Positions 1 to 9,056 of a stretch of 64,000 nt of DNA are shown in pieces. The DNA is taken from contig NZ_CP025249.1 of assembly GCF_009930875.1 (NCBI RefSeq), forward strand, positions 1,612,001 to 1,676,000, written 5' to 3'. The notes under the pieces were generated by a model. That model was not told where the DNA came from and did not search any database. It was given only the letters and a program-made list of their open reading frames with translations. Source of the DNA: Actinomyces sp. 432. Its GTDB lineage: Bacteria > Actinomycetota > Actinomycetes > Actinomycetales > Actinomycetaceae. Both the position numbers and the translations under genes were made by a program. Each line of letters starts with the position of its first letter. The first letter of the stretch is position 1.

Positions 1-22
1 GGAACAATCCAAGAACTGATCG

Positions 23-1981
23 ATGACCTGTCCGAACACCACGCACTATTTGAGTCAGCCGCACCACGACACCGGGCCGGCCTATCTGCTGGGTACGCTC
101 CGCCCCGGAGCCCAGCTCACCGCCAGGTTGTGGGTGCCCGCGCCCTGGGACCCCGAGCGCATCATCCTGCGCCAGGTAGTCGACGGTGAGCCCGCCCTGT
201 CCAACGCCCAGCTAGTGGCCCGCACCGACGCCGGGTCCTGGTGGGAGGCACCCGTCCGGCTCGTCAACCCCACCAACCGCTACCGGTTCCTGCTGCTGAC
301 GCCGGACTCCGACCACCCCTACGTCTGGTTCCACGCCGCTGGCCTATCCGACCACGACGTTCCCGACGCCACGGACTTCCGGGTCCTGGCCGACGACGAC
401 GCGCCCGACTGGGTGCTCGATGCCGTGTGCTATCAGATCTTCCCGGACCGCTTCTGCGCCCACACCGCGCCGCATGAGCGCACCGCTCCCGCCTGGGCGC
501 AGCCCCACGCGTGGCTCGCCGAGCCCCCGCTGGCGGGAGATCCCAGCGCGGCAGCCTGGTACGGAGGAGATCTGGACGGCATCGCCGACCACCTGGACTA
601 CTTACAAGACCTGGGCGTCAACACTGTCTACCTGACCCCGGTCTTCCCGGCGGGATCCGTGCACCGATACGACTCCACCAGTTTCGACCGCGTGGATGAC
701 CTCCTGGGCGGCGACGCGGCACTGGCCCGGCTGACTCGGGCGCTGCACGAACGCGGCATGCGCCTGGTGCTCGACCTGACCACCAACCACACGGGTGTCA
801 CCCATGACTGGTTCCGGCGGGCCGTCACCGATGCCGAATCCCTCGAGGCCGGCTTCTACTCCTTCGACCACTATCCCGACCAGTACTCGACCTGGATGAA
901 TGTGGAGTCGATGCCCAAGCTCGACCACCGCAGCCAGGCCATGCGCGACCGGCTGGTGCGGGGTCCTGAATCGGTGACGGCACGCTGGCTGCGCCCGCCG
1001 TACAACGCCGACGGTTGGCGCACGGACGTCGCAAATATGACCGGCCGGGCCGGCCTGGTGGACCTGGCCCACCAGGCAGCAACGGACATGCGCGCCACCA
1101 TGCGGCAGGTGCAGGCGGACACCGGGCGCGAGCTGTGGCTGGTGGCCGAGCACGGGTACGACGCCTCCGGTGATCTAACCGGATCCGGCTGGCAAGGCAC
1201 GATGAACTACCACGGCTTCACCCGGCCACTGTGGTCCTGGCTGGCCGCCCCCGATCCTGCCGACGGCCTGAATTGGCTGGGTATCCCCACCGGCATCCCG
1301 CGCCTGAAGGGCGGACCGGTCGCCCGCGGGGTGCGTGAGTACACCGCGCATATGCCGGCCACATCCATAACCCATTCGATGAACTTGCTCGGCTCGCACG
1401 ACACGCCGCGTATCCGCACCGTCGTCGGCTCCCGGGAGGCACAGCTGGTGGCGGCAACCGCCCTGTTCACCGTACCGGGGGTGCCAACCGTGTTCTCGGG
1501 AGACGAGCTCGGAGCCACGGGCCGCACCGGAGAGCACTCCCGCACCACCATGCCGTGGGCCGCTCCGCCTGGTGCCGAGGCCACCGACGAGCTCGGCCCG
1601 GCCGGGGCGTGGGGTCCGGTGGACCGCATCGTCCTGGAACGCTACCGGCACCTGGGACGGCTGCGCCAGGAGCTGCCCGCGCTACGACGCGGGGGTATGC
1701 GTTGGGTGCACGCCGACGACGACCTGCTGGTATGGCTGCGTACTCATCCGGACGGCGACGTGCTGGTGGCAGTTGCGCGGGCGGGCACCGCCGCGGTGGA
1801 CCTGCCGCTGTCCTGCCTACCGGCCGGAGCGGTGGATGAGGTGTATTCGATGGATGGCGTAGGCGTATCCGTGCTCGGCGATGCGGGCGGCCACCTGACC
1901 GTGAGCCCCACCGGGCCCGGATCGGCCGTGGTCGTGCTGAGGCCGGCGCTTCCGCGCACTGAAAAGGTCTGCACCCACTAG
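23..1981 (+). CDS. GH13 alpha-glucan hydrolase (neopullulanase / maltodextrin glucosidase-like)
   Basis: A cytoplasmic-looking 652-residue enzyme with no signal peptide, expected to cleave alpha-1,4 (or 1,6) bonds of maltodextrins. The N-terminal 120 residues resemble the beta-sandwich of the cyclomaltodextrinase/neopullulanase group (PHHD near residue 13). The barrel follows, with DLTTNH (251-256), the nucleophile Asp335 in GWRTDVAN, the acid/base Glu376 in LVAEH and Asp460 in GSHD, so all three catalytic carboxylates are present. The ATG follows an in-frame stop by a few bases, so an upstream gene probably lies just outside the window. A LacI-type regulator follows about 80 bp downstream, as in many maltose/maltodextrin loci. 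Family assignment is firm; exact substrate is inference. Confidence 0.9.
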   Translation: MTCPNTTHYLSQPHHDTGPAYLLGTLRPGAQLTARLWVPAPWDPERIILRQVVDGEPALSNAQLVARTDAGSWWEAPVRLVNPTNRYRFLLLTPDSDHPYVWFHAAGLSDHDVPDATDFRVLADDDAPDWVLDAVCYQIFPDRFCAHTAPHERTAPAWAQPHAWLAEPPLAGDPSAAAWYGGDLDGIADHLDYLQDLGVNTVYLTPVFPAGSVHRYDSTSFDRVDDLLGGDAALARLTRALHERGMRLVLDLTTNHTGVTHDWFRRAVTDAESLEAGFYSFDHYPDQYSTWMNVESMPKLDHRSQAMRDRLVRGPESVTARWLRPPYNADGWRTDVANMTGRAGLVDLAHQAATDMRATMRQVQADTGRELWLVAEHGYDASGDLTGSGWQGTMNYHGFTRPLWSWLAAPDPADGLNWLGIPTGIPRLKGGPVARGVREYTAHMPATSITHSMNLLGSHDTPRIRTVVGSREAQLVAATALFTVPGVPTVFSGDELGATGRTGEHSRTTMPWAAPPGAEATDELGPAGAWGPVDRIVLERYRHLGRLRQELPALRRGGMRWVHADDDLLVWLRTHPDGDVLVAVARAGTAAVDLPLSCLPAGAVDEVYSMDGVGVSVLGDAGGHLTVSPTGPGSAVVVLRPALPRTEKVCTH

Positions 1982-2058
1982 GCGCGATATGCATGGCTCG
2001 TCTCAACCCGTACCGAGTACCGCCGGGTGGCGGCAATATCAGTTGGTTTCCCCTTAGG

Positions 2059-3090
2059 ATGGGTATCGTGCAACAGCGCATCACCCTCGCCGACATCGCC
2101 GAGCAGGCGGGCGTGTCCACGGCGACCGTGTCCCGTGTCCTGAACGGCAAGTCGAACGTGGCCGAAGCGACCCGACGTCAGGTGCTGGTCGCCCTCGACC
2201 TGCTGGGCTACGAGCGCCCGGAGTCTCTCCGCCAGACCTCAAAGGGGCTGGTGGGGCTGATCGTCCCCGAGCTAACCAACCCGATCTTCCCGCTGTACGC
2301 CCAGGAGATCGAGCAGCTGCTCGCCCCCAGCGGGCACACCCCGCTGCTGTGCACCCAGACGCCGGGCGGCACCAGCGAGGACGAGTACATTGAGATGCTC
2401 GTGGATCGGGGGGTGGCCGGCATCATCTTTGTGTCCGGCCGCCACTCCGACACCGGCGGCGACGTCACCCGCTACCAGCGGCTGCGGGACCGCGGTGTGC
2501 CCCTGGTAACCGTCAATGGCAACGCCTCCACCATTAAGGTGCCCGGATTCGCCACCGACGATCGGGCCGCGGCCCGCATGGCGGTAGACCACCTGGCCAG
2601 CCTGGGCCACACCCGCATCGGCCTGGCGACCGGACCCGGGCGGATGGTGCCCGCACAGCGCAAGACCGCCGGCTACGAGGACGGTATACGCGCCAACCTG
2701 CCCGACCAGCCGCTGCGCATTGTGGAGACGCTGTACACCTACGAGGGAGGTGCCAGCGCCGCCGGCAGACTGCTGGAGCAGGACTGTACCGGGATCATAT
2801 GCGGCTCGGACATCATGGCGCTCGGCGTCATCTCCGGGGTACGCGCCGCAGGCAAGAGCGTCCCGCAGGACGTGTCCGTCATCGGCTACGACGACTCCCC
2901 CCTGATCCCCATGATGAACCCCCCGCTGACTACCGTGCGCCAGCCCGTCGCCGCGATCTGCCGGGCGGCGGTAACCACGCTGCTGTCCGCGATCGCCGGC
3001 GAGCATCAGGCCGACACGGAGCTGCTGTTCAAGCCCGACCTGATCGTGCGCGGCTCCACGGCCCCGGCCCCGCACACCATGGTCTCCTGA
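2059..3090 (+). CDS. LacI-family transcriptional regulator
   Basis: DNA-binding repressor of 343 residues. The LacI helix-turn-helix is at residues 9-30 (LADIAEQAGVSTATVSRVLN), followed by the hinge region and a periplasmic-binding-protein-like effector domain (GLIVPELTNPIF, VIGYDDSPL). The open frame begins at 1993, but the HTH starts only nine residues after the ATG at 2059, so that start or the GTG at 2068 is preferred. It follows the GH13 gene in the same direction, which suggests control of alpha-glucan use; the effector is not predictable. Its stop codon lies in the first unit of a 13-bp triple repeat. Confidence 0.9.
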   Translation: MGIVQQRITLADIAEQAGVSTATVSRVLNGKSNVAEATRRQVLVALDLLGYERPESLRQTSKGLVGLIVPELTNPIFPLYAQEIEQLLAPSGHTPLLCTQTPGGTSEDEYIEMLVDRGVAGIIFVSGRHSDTGGDVTRYQRLRDRGVPLVTVNGNASTIKVPGFATDDRAAARMAVDHLASLGHTRIGLATGPGRMVPAQRKTAGYEDGIRANLPDQPLRIVETLYTYEGGASAAGRLLEQDCTGIICGSDIMALGVISGVRAAGKSVPQDVSVIGYDDSPLIPMMNPPLTTVRQPVAAICRAAVTTLLSAIAGEHQADTELLFKPDLIVRGSTAPAPHTMVS

Positions 3091-3118
3091 CCTGGTCTCC
3101 TGACCTGGTCTCCTGACC
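3080..3118. repeat. 13-bp tandem repeat, three copies
   Basis: TGGTCTCCTGACC is repeated three times head to tail. The first copy contains the stop codon of the LacI-type gene, so the duplication begins inside its coding end and repeats the TGA. Confidence 0.85.
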
Positions 3119-3155
3119 CGGCCTCACCCAGCTCCCACAACCCATCCCCACCTCG

Positions 3156-3224
3156 CCGAGGTCGGTCGATCTTAGGTGCCGAGGTCGGTAGATCTTACGT
3201 ACCGAGGTCGGTCGATATGGCAGG
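3156..3224. repeat. 23-bp intergenic repeat, three units
   Basis: Three units begin at 3156, 3179 and 3202 with an exact 23-bp period. Each starts CCGAGGTCGGT(C/A)GAT; the first two continue CTTA and the third diverges. They lie between the convergent LacI-type and glycerate-kinase-like genes. A second locus of the same layout is at 45037. Confidence 0.8.
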
Positions 3225-3237
3225 CGGTGTGAGTGCG

Positions 3238-4422
3238 TCAACGCGACCAGGTGCGGGCCAACCGCTCGCCGACGGCGGCCAGGCGCTCGCGCAGGGAGGA
3301 CGGGGCGCCGCCATTCCAGGCCTCCCGCTGAGCTACGCCGGGTGCCTGAAGGGGGTATGCGGATACCACGCCCGCCTCCGCGAGCTCTCCGCGCGGCACG
3401 GCCAGGCGGCCCGCGACCAGCACCGTAGGCAGTGCCAGGTCTCCGGCCGCCCCACCGACCACCGCAACCACAGAGTCGGCAAGCACGTCGAATAGCTCTC
3501 CGGCTGCTGTCACAACCAGATCCTGGCCGGCCACCGCCTCCTCCAGCCCCAGTAGCCGTGACATGACCCGCGCACCCGGCAGTGCACGCGCGCCAAGGGC
3601 ACGCAGGACCAGTGCCGCTCCCCCGCCAGCGCCAGTGCCCCGAGCCGTGACCGACAGGTCTGTCCCACCGCCGCCCGCAACCGGCAGCAGGCCGCCACGC
3701 AGCGAGCCGGCCTGCTCAGCGATTCGCGCCGCGGCCGCACAGGCGCTCAGGTTCAGCTCCTGTGCGCTTTGCCCGCTCATCGCGCTTACCTCACTCAGTG
3801 CCTGGCCGGCACCCCCGACGCCTCCCAGCGGTGTGTCATCGGCCAGGGCGAGTACCAGCTCCCGGCCCGCCATCAGAGCGCGGGCCCGCATCACCCCGCC
3901 CAGGCCCTCAAGGGCTCCCGCCCCGCCGTCGTGCACTGCGGTTGCGGCTAGTGTCACCACGAGCGTGTCACCGCGCTCCGTAAGCCGCAAGGCCGCGGCC
4001 AGGACCTGCCCGAGCCCCGTCGTCGTCCCGGACTGCGCCTCGCGCGCGGCCAGCTCGCGGTCGGCAGGCAGGGCCAGCAGCCGGGCAGCGTCAAGCAGCC
4101 AGGTGGCACCGTTTCGGCGATGGCCATCCACCGGTTCTGGAGTGGCCAGCCTCACCAGGTCGGTCTCCCGGACCTGCCCGAGTGGCCCCGGTGCGTGCAG
4201 GACACGCCTGGAGGCTATCCGCTCCCCAGTGACGCACTGAGCGGTACCCGGGCCGCCGTCGGGCAGCGGCAGGAGGGTCAGGGCGTCGGCGGGCCGCGCC
4301 TGCGCCCAACCCGCCGCTATCGCCTGCGCGACGGCGTCGGCGCCCAGGCCCAGCTCGGGCGCGACCAGGGGAACGCCACCGGGCTCTGGAAACATGGGGC
4401 CCGGCGCCAGGAGCACTCGCAT
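3238..4422 (-). CDS. Glycerate kinase-like protein, divergent
   Basis: About 394 residues related to the GlxK/GK1 glycerate kinase family, which phosphorylates D-glycerate. Family-like stretches are LLPLPDGGPGT near the N-terminus, a TTTGLGQVL segment, AVHDGGAGALEGLGG and a glycine-rich GGGGTDL. The usual N-terminal DSFKGS-type motif is replaced by a proline/glycine-rich stretch, and the C-terminal GEGRxDxQT-type motif reads TAAGELFDV, so catalytic competence is doubtful. The ATG at 4422 is chosen because GAGG lies upstream and it opens directly with MRVLLAP; a GTG at 4437 is in frame. Family call is moderate; function could be lost or changed. Confidence 0.7.
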   Translation of the reverse strand: MRVLLAPGPMFPEPGGVPLVAPELGLGADAVAQAIAAGWAQARPADALTLLPLPDGGPGTAQCVTGERIASRRVLHAPGPLGQVRETDLVRLATPEPVDGHRRNGATWLLDAARLLALPADRELAAREAQSGTTTGLGQVLAAALRLTERGDTLVVTLAATAVHDGGAGALEGLGGVMRARALMAGRELVLALADDTPLGGVGGAGQALSEVSAMSGQSAQELNLSACAAAARIAEQAGSLRGGLLPVAGGGGTDLSVTARGTGAGGGAALVLRALGARALPGARVMSRLLGLEEAVAGQDLVVTAAGELFDVLADSVVAVVGGAAGDLALPTVLVAGRLAVPRGELAEAGVVSAYPLQAPGVAQREAWNGGAPSSLRERLAAVGERLARTWSR

Positions 4423-4489
4423 GGGGCTAGTCCTCACCGTGTCTCTGGGTGTCTGTGGGTGTATCCGGGGGTCGCTCCCGAGGCTTGCC

Positions 4490-5887
4490 TCAGGAGTCCG
4501 TCTCGGGCGAGATCACGCCGCCAAGCCGGGCCAGCAGCAGCGTCTCCGCCACCACGATGCGCTCCAGGTCACCCAGGTGCATCGACTCGTCTTCGCTGTG
4601 GGCGCGGGTGTCCGGGTCCTCGATCCCGGTCACCAGGACCTGCGCGTGGGGGAAGGTCTCCTTCAGGGTGGCAATGAACGGGATGGAGCCGCCCTGGCCG
4701 ATGCTGACCGCCTCCGTACCGAAGGCCTCGGTGAGCGCCCAGTGGGCGGCCCTCCCCGCAGGCGTGTCAGCGGTGCCGTCAAAGGCGGGGCCCATTTCCC
4801 CGGCACTGACGGTGACCCGCGCGCCAAAGGGGGCATGCGCCTGGAGGTGGGTCGTCAGGGCCGCGAGTGCGGCGGCCGGGTCCTGACCGGGAGCAATACG
4901 CAGGGACAGGCGCGCGGTGCAGGTGGGGGCCAGCACATTGCCCGCCACCGGCAGGGAAGTCACGTCCATGCCGATGACGGCCAGCGCGGGCTTGGTCCAC
5001 AGCCGGGCGGTCAGGTCCCCGGTGCCGACCAGGGCCACACCGTCCAGGACGCCGGCGTCGGCACGGAAGTCGGACTCGGAGTACTCCGGGGAGCCGGGCG
5101 CAGCCAGGGGGCGAGAAACCAGCCCATCGACCGCGACGTCTCCGTGCTCGTCGTGCAGGGTGGCGATCAGTCGGCACATGGCGGTGACGGCGTCGATCAC
5201 CGGCCCCCCATACTGGCCGGAGTGCAGTGCATGATCAAGCACGGCCAGGTGCACATCCACTTGCACCACTCCGCGCAGAGAGGTGGTCAGTGCCGGCACC
5301 CCCACCCGCCAGTTGGAGGAGTCGGCCACCACGATGACGTCCGCGTCCAGCTGCTCCCGATAGGTGCTCAGGAAGTTCTCGAAGGAGGGAGAGCCGATCT
5401 CCTCCTCCCCCTCAATGAACGCGGTCACCGAGCAGGGCAGTTCGCCGTTGTTCAACTCAGCCAGCAGCCTCAGCGCGTGCACATGTGCGATCACGCCGGC
5501 GCCGTCATCGGCGGCGCCCCGTCCGAACAGCCGCTCACCGCGCCGCTGTGCGGCAAAGGGATCTGCTTGCCGCCACTTATCGGGATTGCCCACGGGCTGG
5601 ACGTCGTGGTGGGCGTACAGCAGCACCCGGGGGGAGCCGCTCGGCCCCTCCCGGTGGGCAAGCACGGCGGGGCGGCCGGGGCCCTGCGGACCCTGGACCG
5701 AAAGGACGTTCGCCTCCATTCCGGCGTCGCTCAGCAGCGCAGCCACGTGGTCGGCGGAGCGTCTGACCTGCGCCGGGTCGTGCCCAGCGGCGGAGACTGA
5801 GGGGATGGCCACCAGATCCGTCAGGTCGGCGACGACCCGCTCGAAGGAGTCATGGACGGCGGTGTGCACGGCGCGGGCGGTAATCAT
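4490..5887 (-). CDS. M20 family metallopeptidase (dipeptidase)
   Basis: A cytosolic zinc dipeptidase of 465 residues, of the M20 CNDP/PepV-like type that hydrolyses dipeptides or acylated amino acids. Metal and catalytic motifs are visible: LLYAHHDVQP (His93/94), GRGAADDGAG (Asp127/128) and FIEGEEEIGSP (Glu161-163). The middle (about 185-390) is the lid/dimerisation domain. Length and motif order match intact family members. It is divergent from the DUF3043 gene with only about 40 bp between starts, so the promoters must overlap. Substrate is unknown. Confidence 0.9.
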   Translation of the reverse strand: MITARAVHTAVHDSFERVVADLTDLVAIPSVSAAGHDPAQVRRSADHVAALLSDAGMEANVLSVQGPQGPGRPAVLAHREGPSGSPRVLLYAHHDVQPVGNPDKWRQADPFAAQRRGERLFGRGAADDGAGVIAHVHALRLLAELNNGELPCSVTAFIEGEEEIGSPSFENFLSTYREQLDADVIVVADSSNWRVGVPALTTSLRGVVQVDVHLAVLDHALHSGQYGGPVIDAVTAMCRLIATLHDEHGDVAVDGLVSRPLAAPGSPEYSESDFRADAGVLDGVALVGTGDLTARLWTKPALAVIGMDVTSLPVAGNVLAPTCTARLSLRIAPGQDPAAALAALTTHLQAHAPFGARVTVSAGEMGPAFDGTADTPAGRAAHWALTEAFGTEAVSIGQGGSIPFIATLKETFPHAQVLVTGIEDPDTRAHSEDESMHLGDLERIVVAETLLLARLGGVISPETDS

Positions 5888-5928
5888 GAGTTGCAGGGTA
5901 GCGCGCTCCAGCCGCTACCCTGTTGCCC

Positions 5929-6546
5929 GTGAGTCTGTTAGAGAAGCTGCCCTTCGGCAGACGCGACCGGGCCGACGCCCGTGCGTCCGACGCACCGGCC
6001 GCACCCGCTAAGAAGTCCGGCAAGGGCCGCCCCACCCCCAAGCGCAAGGACGCGCAGGCACGAAATCTGCACCCGATCGTGCCCGCTGACCGCAAGGCCG
6101 CCAAGCGGGAGGCGCGCGCGAAGCAGGATGAGGCCTGGGAGCGGCAGCGCCAGGCCATGCAGACCGGGGACGAGCGCTACCTGCCGCCGCGTGACAAGGG
6201 TCCGATCAAGCGGTACATCCGCGACTACGTTGACGCCCGCTACTGCCTGGGCGAGTGGTTCATGCCGCTGACCCTGTTGCTGCTGATCGTGTTCATAGGC
6301 TTCTCCTCCCAGCAGACCCTGATCAGCTACTACTTCATGCTGGCGATCTACCTGTACCTGTTCATCGCGATCGGGGATGCGGTGGTCTGCTGGCGGCAGC
6401 TGCGACGGCGCCTGTACGCGAAGTTCGGCCGGGACAAGGTCCAGGAGCAGGGCACGATCTTCTGGTACATCTTCTCCCGGTGCTTCAACCTGCGCCGCTG
6501 GCGCCAGCCCGCTCCCCAGGTCGCCCGCAGGCAGTACCCCGACTGA
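5929..6546 (+). CDS. DUF3043 membrane protein
   Basis: 205 residues in the layout of actinobacterial DUF3043 proteins: a basic, Lys/Ala/Pro-rich cytoplasmic N-terminus (residues 10-75), a conserved block around DKGPIKRYIRDYVDARY, then two transmembrane segments (about 108-125 and 130-150) and a basic tail. The GTG at 5929 (MSLLEKLPFG) is preferred over the TTG six bases upstream. Function is unknown; the family is widespread in Actinobacteria. Confidence 0.85.
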   Translation: MSLLEKLPFGRRDRADARASDAPAAPAKKSGKGRPTPKRKDAQARNLHPIVPADRKAAKREARAKQDEAWERQRQAMQTGDERYLPPRDKGPIKRYIRDYVDARYCLGEWFMPLTLLLLIVFIGFSSQQTLISYYFMLAIYLYLFIAIGDAVVCWRQLRRRLYAKFGRDKVQEQGTIFWYIFSRCFNLRRWRQPAPQVARRQYPD

Positions 6547-6697
6547 GCCGACGGGCCCGCCCTCCCAGCCGGGACTGGTAGAGGCCGGGCACCGGTCGCG
6601 GCACAACACATGTGCTGCGGCCGTCGGCACCGGGAAAGTGCGTGTTCGCCGTACCAATAGTTGTGCCACACTACTTCTCGCGCGATAGGCTGTGACC

Positions 6698-7705
6698 ATG
6701 GTCGCATACCGTCATCTCGGCAATTCCGGACTCAAGATCACCGAAATCACCTACGGCAACTGGATCACCCACGGCTCCCAGGTGGAGGCGGACACCGCAA
6801 TTGAATGCGTGCGCACCGCACTCGACCTGGGCATCACCAGCTTCGACACCGCGGATGTGTACGCCAATACTGTGGCAGAGGAGGTGCTGGGCCAGGCGTT
6901 GAAGGGGCAGCGCCGCGAGTCCCTGGAGATCTTCACCAAGGTTTACTGGCCCGTCGGCCCCAAGGGCCCCAATGACGTAGGCCTGTCCCGCAAGCACATC
7001 ATGGAGGGCATCGACGGCTCGCTGCGGCGCCTGGGCATGGATTACGTCGACCTCTACCAGGCGCACCGCTACGACTACGCCACCCCGCTGGAGGAGACCA
7101 TGCAGGCCTTCGCGGATGTGGTGCGCGCCGGCAAAGCCCTGTACATCGGCGTCTCGGAGTGGACCGCCGAGCAGATCCGGGCCGGCCAGGAGCTCGCCAC
7201 CCAAATGGGCTTCCGCCTGGTGTCCAACCAGCCGCAGTACTCCGCCCTGTGGCGCGTCATCGAGGAAAAGGTAGTGCCGACCTCAACCGAGCTCGGCATG
7301 GGCCAGATCGTCTGGTCGCCGATGGCCGAGGGAGTCCTGTCCGGTAAGTACCTGCCCGGGCAGCAGCCGCCGGCCGGCTCGCGCGCCACCGACGAGAAGG
7401 GCGGCAAGCAGATGATCAGCCGCTGGATGCGCGACGACGTGCTCACCGCCGTCCAGAAGCTGAAGCCGATTGCCGACGACGCCGGACTGTCCATGCCGCA
7501 GCTGGCCATCGCCTGGGTACTGCAGCACGACTTCATCTCCGCGGCGCTGGTGGGAGCCTCGCGCCCGGAGCAGCTCGTAGAGAACGTCAAGGCCTCCGGT
7601 GTGAAGCTGGGTGAGGACGTGATGGCCGCAATCGATGCGGCTGTGGGCGACGTCGTCGAGCGCGACCCGGCCCTGACCCGCTCCCCCGAGCAGCGTCCAG
7701 CCTGA
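6698..7705 (+). CDS. Aldo/keto reductase (Kv-beta / YghZ-like)
   Basis: NADPH-dependent oxidoreductase of 335 residues with a complete aldo/keto reductase tetrad: Asp50 and Tyr55 (DTADVY), Lys81 (FTKVYW) and His123 (QAHRYD). The C-terminal nucleotide-binding region (ALVGASRPEQLVENV) is intact. The sequence resembles the voltage-gated K+ channel beta subunit/YghZ branch, which reduces methylglyoxal and other aldehydes; that substrate is inferred. The ATG at 6698 is preferred over the GTG six bases earlier. It is monocistronic: a strong hairpin follows. Confidence 0.92.
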   Translation: MVAYRHLGNSGLKITEITYGNWITHGSQVEADTAIECVRTALDLGITSFDTADVYANTVAEEVLGQALKGQRRESLEIFTKVYWPVGPKGPNDVGLSRKHIMEGIDGSLRRLGMDYVDLYQAHRYDYATPLEETMQAFADVVRAGKALYIGVSEWTAEQIRAGQELATQMGFRLVSNQPQYSALWRVIEEKVVPTSTELGMGQIVWSPMAEGVLSGKYLPGQQPPAGSRATDEKGGKQMISRWMRDDVLTAVQKLKPIADDAGLSMPQLAIAWVLQHDFISAALVGASRPEQLVENVKASGVKLGEDVMAAIDAAVGDVVERDPALTRSPEQRPA

Positions 7706-7730
7706 CGCGCACCGCTAACCAGCGTGCCGG

Positions 7731-7766
7731 GACCGGTCGAGGCGGATAGCGCCGCTTCGACCGGTC
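7731..7766. terminator. Bidirectional hairpin terminator
   Basis: GACCGGTCGA (7731-7740) pairs perfectly with TCGACCGGTC (7757-7766), with a further GGCG/CGCC pairing inside the loop. It sits between the convergent aldo/keto reductase and pyrD genes and can serve both. Confidence 0.75.
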
Positions 7767-7811
7767 TCGGTCTGAAAGTACTTGTGCCTACCGGCCCGGG
7801 GCGCGGCCGAG

Positions 7812-8861
7812 TCAGCGCAGGTGACGCGGAACCATTGCCAGGGCACGGTTGATACGACCGGGCCAGGCCGGACCGTTGTAGATGAATGCCGTGTAGGCCT
7901 GTAGCAGGTCAGCGCCGGCATCGAGCATGAGCTCGGCGTCCATGACCGATGAGATACCGCCCACGCCGATGATTATGGGCCCCTCCCCCATACGCGCGCG
8001 CAGACGGCGCACAACCTGCAGCGAGCGCGGCAGCAGGGGGGCACCGGACAGGCCGCCCTCCCCCAGATCGTGGTCAATGGTCGTATTGGTGGCCACCACC
8101 CCATCCAGCTTCATGTCCAGCACCAGGTCAGCCACGGCGTCGATGTCCTCATTGGCGAGGTCCGGCGCAATCTTGACCAGCAGCGGCACGTGGCGGTGCG
8201 CGGCATCATCCGCGGCAGCACGCACAGCGGCGAGGATCGGCCGCAGTGCCTGGACCTCCTGCAGGGAGCGCAGGCCGGGCGTATTGGGGCTGGAGACGTT
8301 GACCACCAGGTAGTCGACCCAGCGGGCGACCTTTGATGCGGAGTAGGCGTAGTCTTGCGCAGCCTGATCCAGGGGCGTGGTCTTGGTCTTGCCAATATTG
8401 GCGCCTACGACGATAGAGCGGCCGCGCGGCGTTGAGCGCAGGCGGCGCAGGCGCGCGGCGGCCTCATCCGCGCCAGAGTTGTTGAAGCCCATACGATTGC
8501 GGACCGCCCGGATGGTCGGGTAACGCCACATGCGGGGCTTGTCATTGCCCGGCTGCGGACGGGCGGTGAAGGTGCCGACCTCCACGAAGCCGAAGCCGAG
8601 CATGTCCATGCCCTCTACCGCCTGTCCCTCCTTGTCCATGCCTGCGGCCAGGCCCAGGATGCCGGGGACGGGGCGCACGAATGGTCCGCCCTGGTTGGCC
8701 GACGGCACGGGGAAGGCAGGGCGGCGCCCAAAGGCCTGCCGGACGACGTCGCGCACGAGCGGCACCTTGCTGGTCGCCTCGATTGCCTCCATACAGGCGT
8801 CGTGTATGGCCTCGGGGTCGATGCGGGTGAGAACGGTCTTGTACAGCAGGTCGTACAGCAC
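7812..8861 (-). CDS. pyrD: Dihydroorotate dehydrogenase (quinone), class 2
   Basis: FMN enzyme of 349 residues that oxidises dihydroorotate to orotate in pyrimidine synthesis, passing electrons to the quinone pool at the membrane. Class 2 features are the N-terminal extension (MLYDLLYKTVLTRIDPEAIH), LAAGMDKEG, FVEVGTFTARPQPGN, RMGFNNSGAD, the VNVSSPNTPGLR active-site region with its catalytic serine, and the C-terminal FMN phosphate site (GVGGISS). Length is typical. It is a single gene, divergent from the zinc-peptidase gene. Confidence 0.95.
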   Translation of the reverse strand: MLYDLLYKTVLTRIDPEAIHDACMEAIEATSKVPLVRDVVRQAFGRRPAFPVPSANQGGPFVRPVPGILGLAAGMDKEGQAVEGMDMLGFGFVEVGTFTARPQPGNDKPRMWRYPTIRAVRNRMGFNNSGADEAAARLRRLRSTPRGRSIVVGANIGKTKTTPLDQAAQDYAYSASKVARWVDYLVVNVSSPNTPGLRSLQEVQALRPILAAVRAAADDAAHRHVPLLVKIAPDLANEDIDAVADLVLDMKLDGVVATNTTIDHDLGEGGLSGAPLLPRSLQVVRRLRARMGEGPIIIGVGGISSVMDAELMLDAGADLLQAYTAFIYNGPAWPGRINRALAMVPRHLR

Positions 8862-8923
8862 GCGACCAGACTACTCGCACCGCTCCTTGGGCCCCATAGC
8901 TGTGCCTAACGGCTGTGATTGCA

Positions 8924-8954
8924 GTTCCCATTACGGTTCCCACAGCAGTTCCCA
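8924..8954. repeat. GTTCCCA direct repeat, three copies every 12 bp
   Basis: GTTCCCA occurs at 8924, 8936 and 8948, each followed by a five-base spacer. It lies in the divergent pyrD/zinc-peptidase intergenic region, about 100 bp before the protease start. It could be a regulator site array; no known box matches with certainty. Confidence 0.55.
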
Positions 8955-9056
8955 CCGCAGTAGCCCGCGTTCACGTTGACGCCGCCGGGCTCCGCTAGCC
9001 TGGTTCCTGCAGATCCCATCGACGTACCCCAGTGACGACCGGCAACGAGGTGCCCC

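Noticed and set aside
3156..3224. CRISPR-like array.
   Set aside because: Units are contiguous, 23 bp with no spacers of constant length, and only three copies exist; no cas genes are present.
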